From Faecalibacterium sp. CAG:74 (GTDB lineage: Bacteria > Bacillota > Clostridia > Christensenellales > Aristaeellaceae), in NCBI GenBank assembly GCA_000437595.1, contig FR899795.1, forward strand, positions 1,442-6,978: 5,537 nt of DNA, given 5' to 3'. The notes below the pieces were generated by a model. The model was not told the DNA's origin. It worked only from the letters and a program-made list of their open reading frames with translations, and ran no database searches. The stretch's first letter is position 1. Every line of letters starts with the position of its first letter. This document shows positions 5,512 to 5,537 of the stretch, one piece after another. A program made the position numbers and the translations under genes.

Positions 5512-5537
5512 CCAAAGGGCAATGAAAACAGACGAAG

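Noticed and set aside
3939..5522. 527-residue open frame on the minus strand opposite pyrD and pyrF
   Set aside because: It is Arg/His-rich with no recognisable domain, lies antisense to two certain genes, and arises from GC-rich codon bias. No ribosome site supports it.
5522..5537. ATG at 5522 as the start of a downstream gene
   Set aside because: The only SD-like sequence (AAAGGG, 5514-5519) is 2 nt away, too close, and only five codons are visible.

Overview
The window is a GC-rich (roughly 60% by eye) stretch of a Gram-positive chromosome. All five genes are on the plus strand. The likely source is an uncultured or gut-type member of the Clostridia (Bacillota). Three things point there: the two-subunit, NAD-linked class 1B dihydroorotate dehydrogenase (PyrK plus PyrD), strong AGGAGG-type ribosome binding sites with sigma-A-like promoters, and a short secreted protein with an MKKILSLVMALAMVLG-type leader. 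The assignment is inferred from protein style and gene order; no RNA gene in the window supports it.

Layout: (1) At 31-876 is a short-chain dehydrogenase/reductase that resembles the D-mannonate oxidoreductase (fructuronate reductase) of Gram-positive hexuronate pathways. (2) At 877-997 is an intergenic region with an extended -10 promoter. It drives a 222-residue secreted, very acidic protein of unknown function (998-1666), which is closed by a good intrinsic terminator at 1682-1712. (3) A second extended -10 promoter at 1751-1779 drives a compact pyrimidine operon: pyrC (dihydroorotase, GTG start), pyrK (electron-transfer subunit), pyrD (catalytic subunit, GTG start overlapping the pyrK stop) and pyrF (OMP decarboxylase). 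(4) After pyrF, 87 bases remain. They contain a perfect 7-bp hairpin without a U-tract, and the window ends before any further gene can be recognised.

The four pyr genes cover de novo UMP synthesis from carbamoyl-aspartate to orotate (PyrC, then PyrK/PyrD) and the last step from OMP to UMP (PyrF). Carbamoyl-phosphate synthase, aspartate transcarbamoylase (pyrB) and orotate phosphoribosyltransferase (pyrE) are not in the window. The pyr leader is only about 28 nt, too short for a PyrR-type attenuator.

Most of the window is well-understood housekeeping metabolism. The least explained parts are the acidic secreted protein, the sequence similarity between the two promoters (TTGCAAT, one or two bases, then GGCGC), and the unassigned hairpin after pyrF. 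I found no mobile element, CRISPR array, tRNA, rRNA or obvious novel system.
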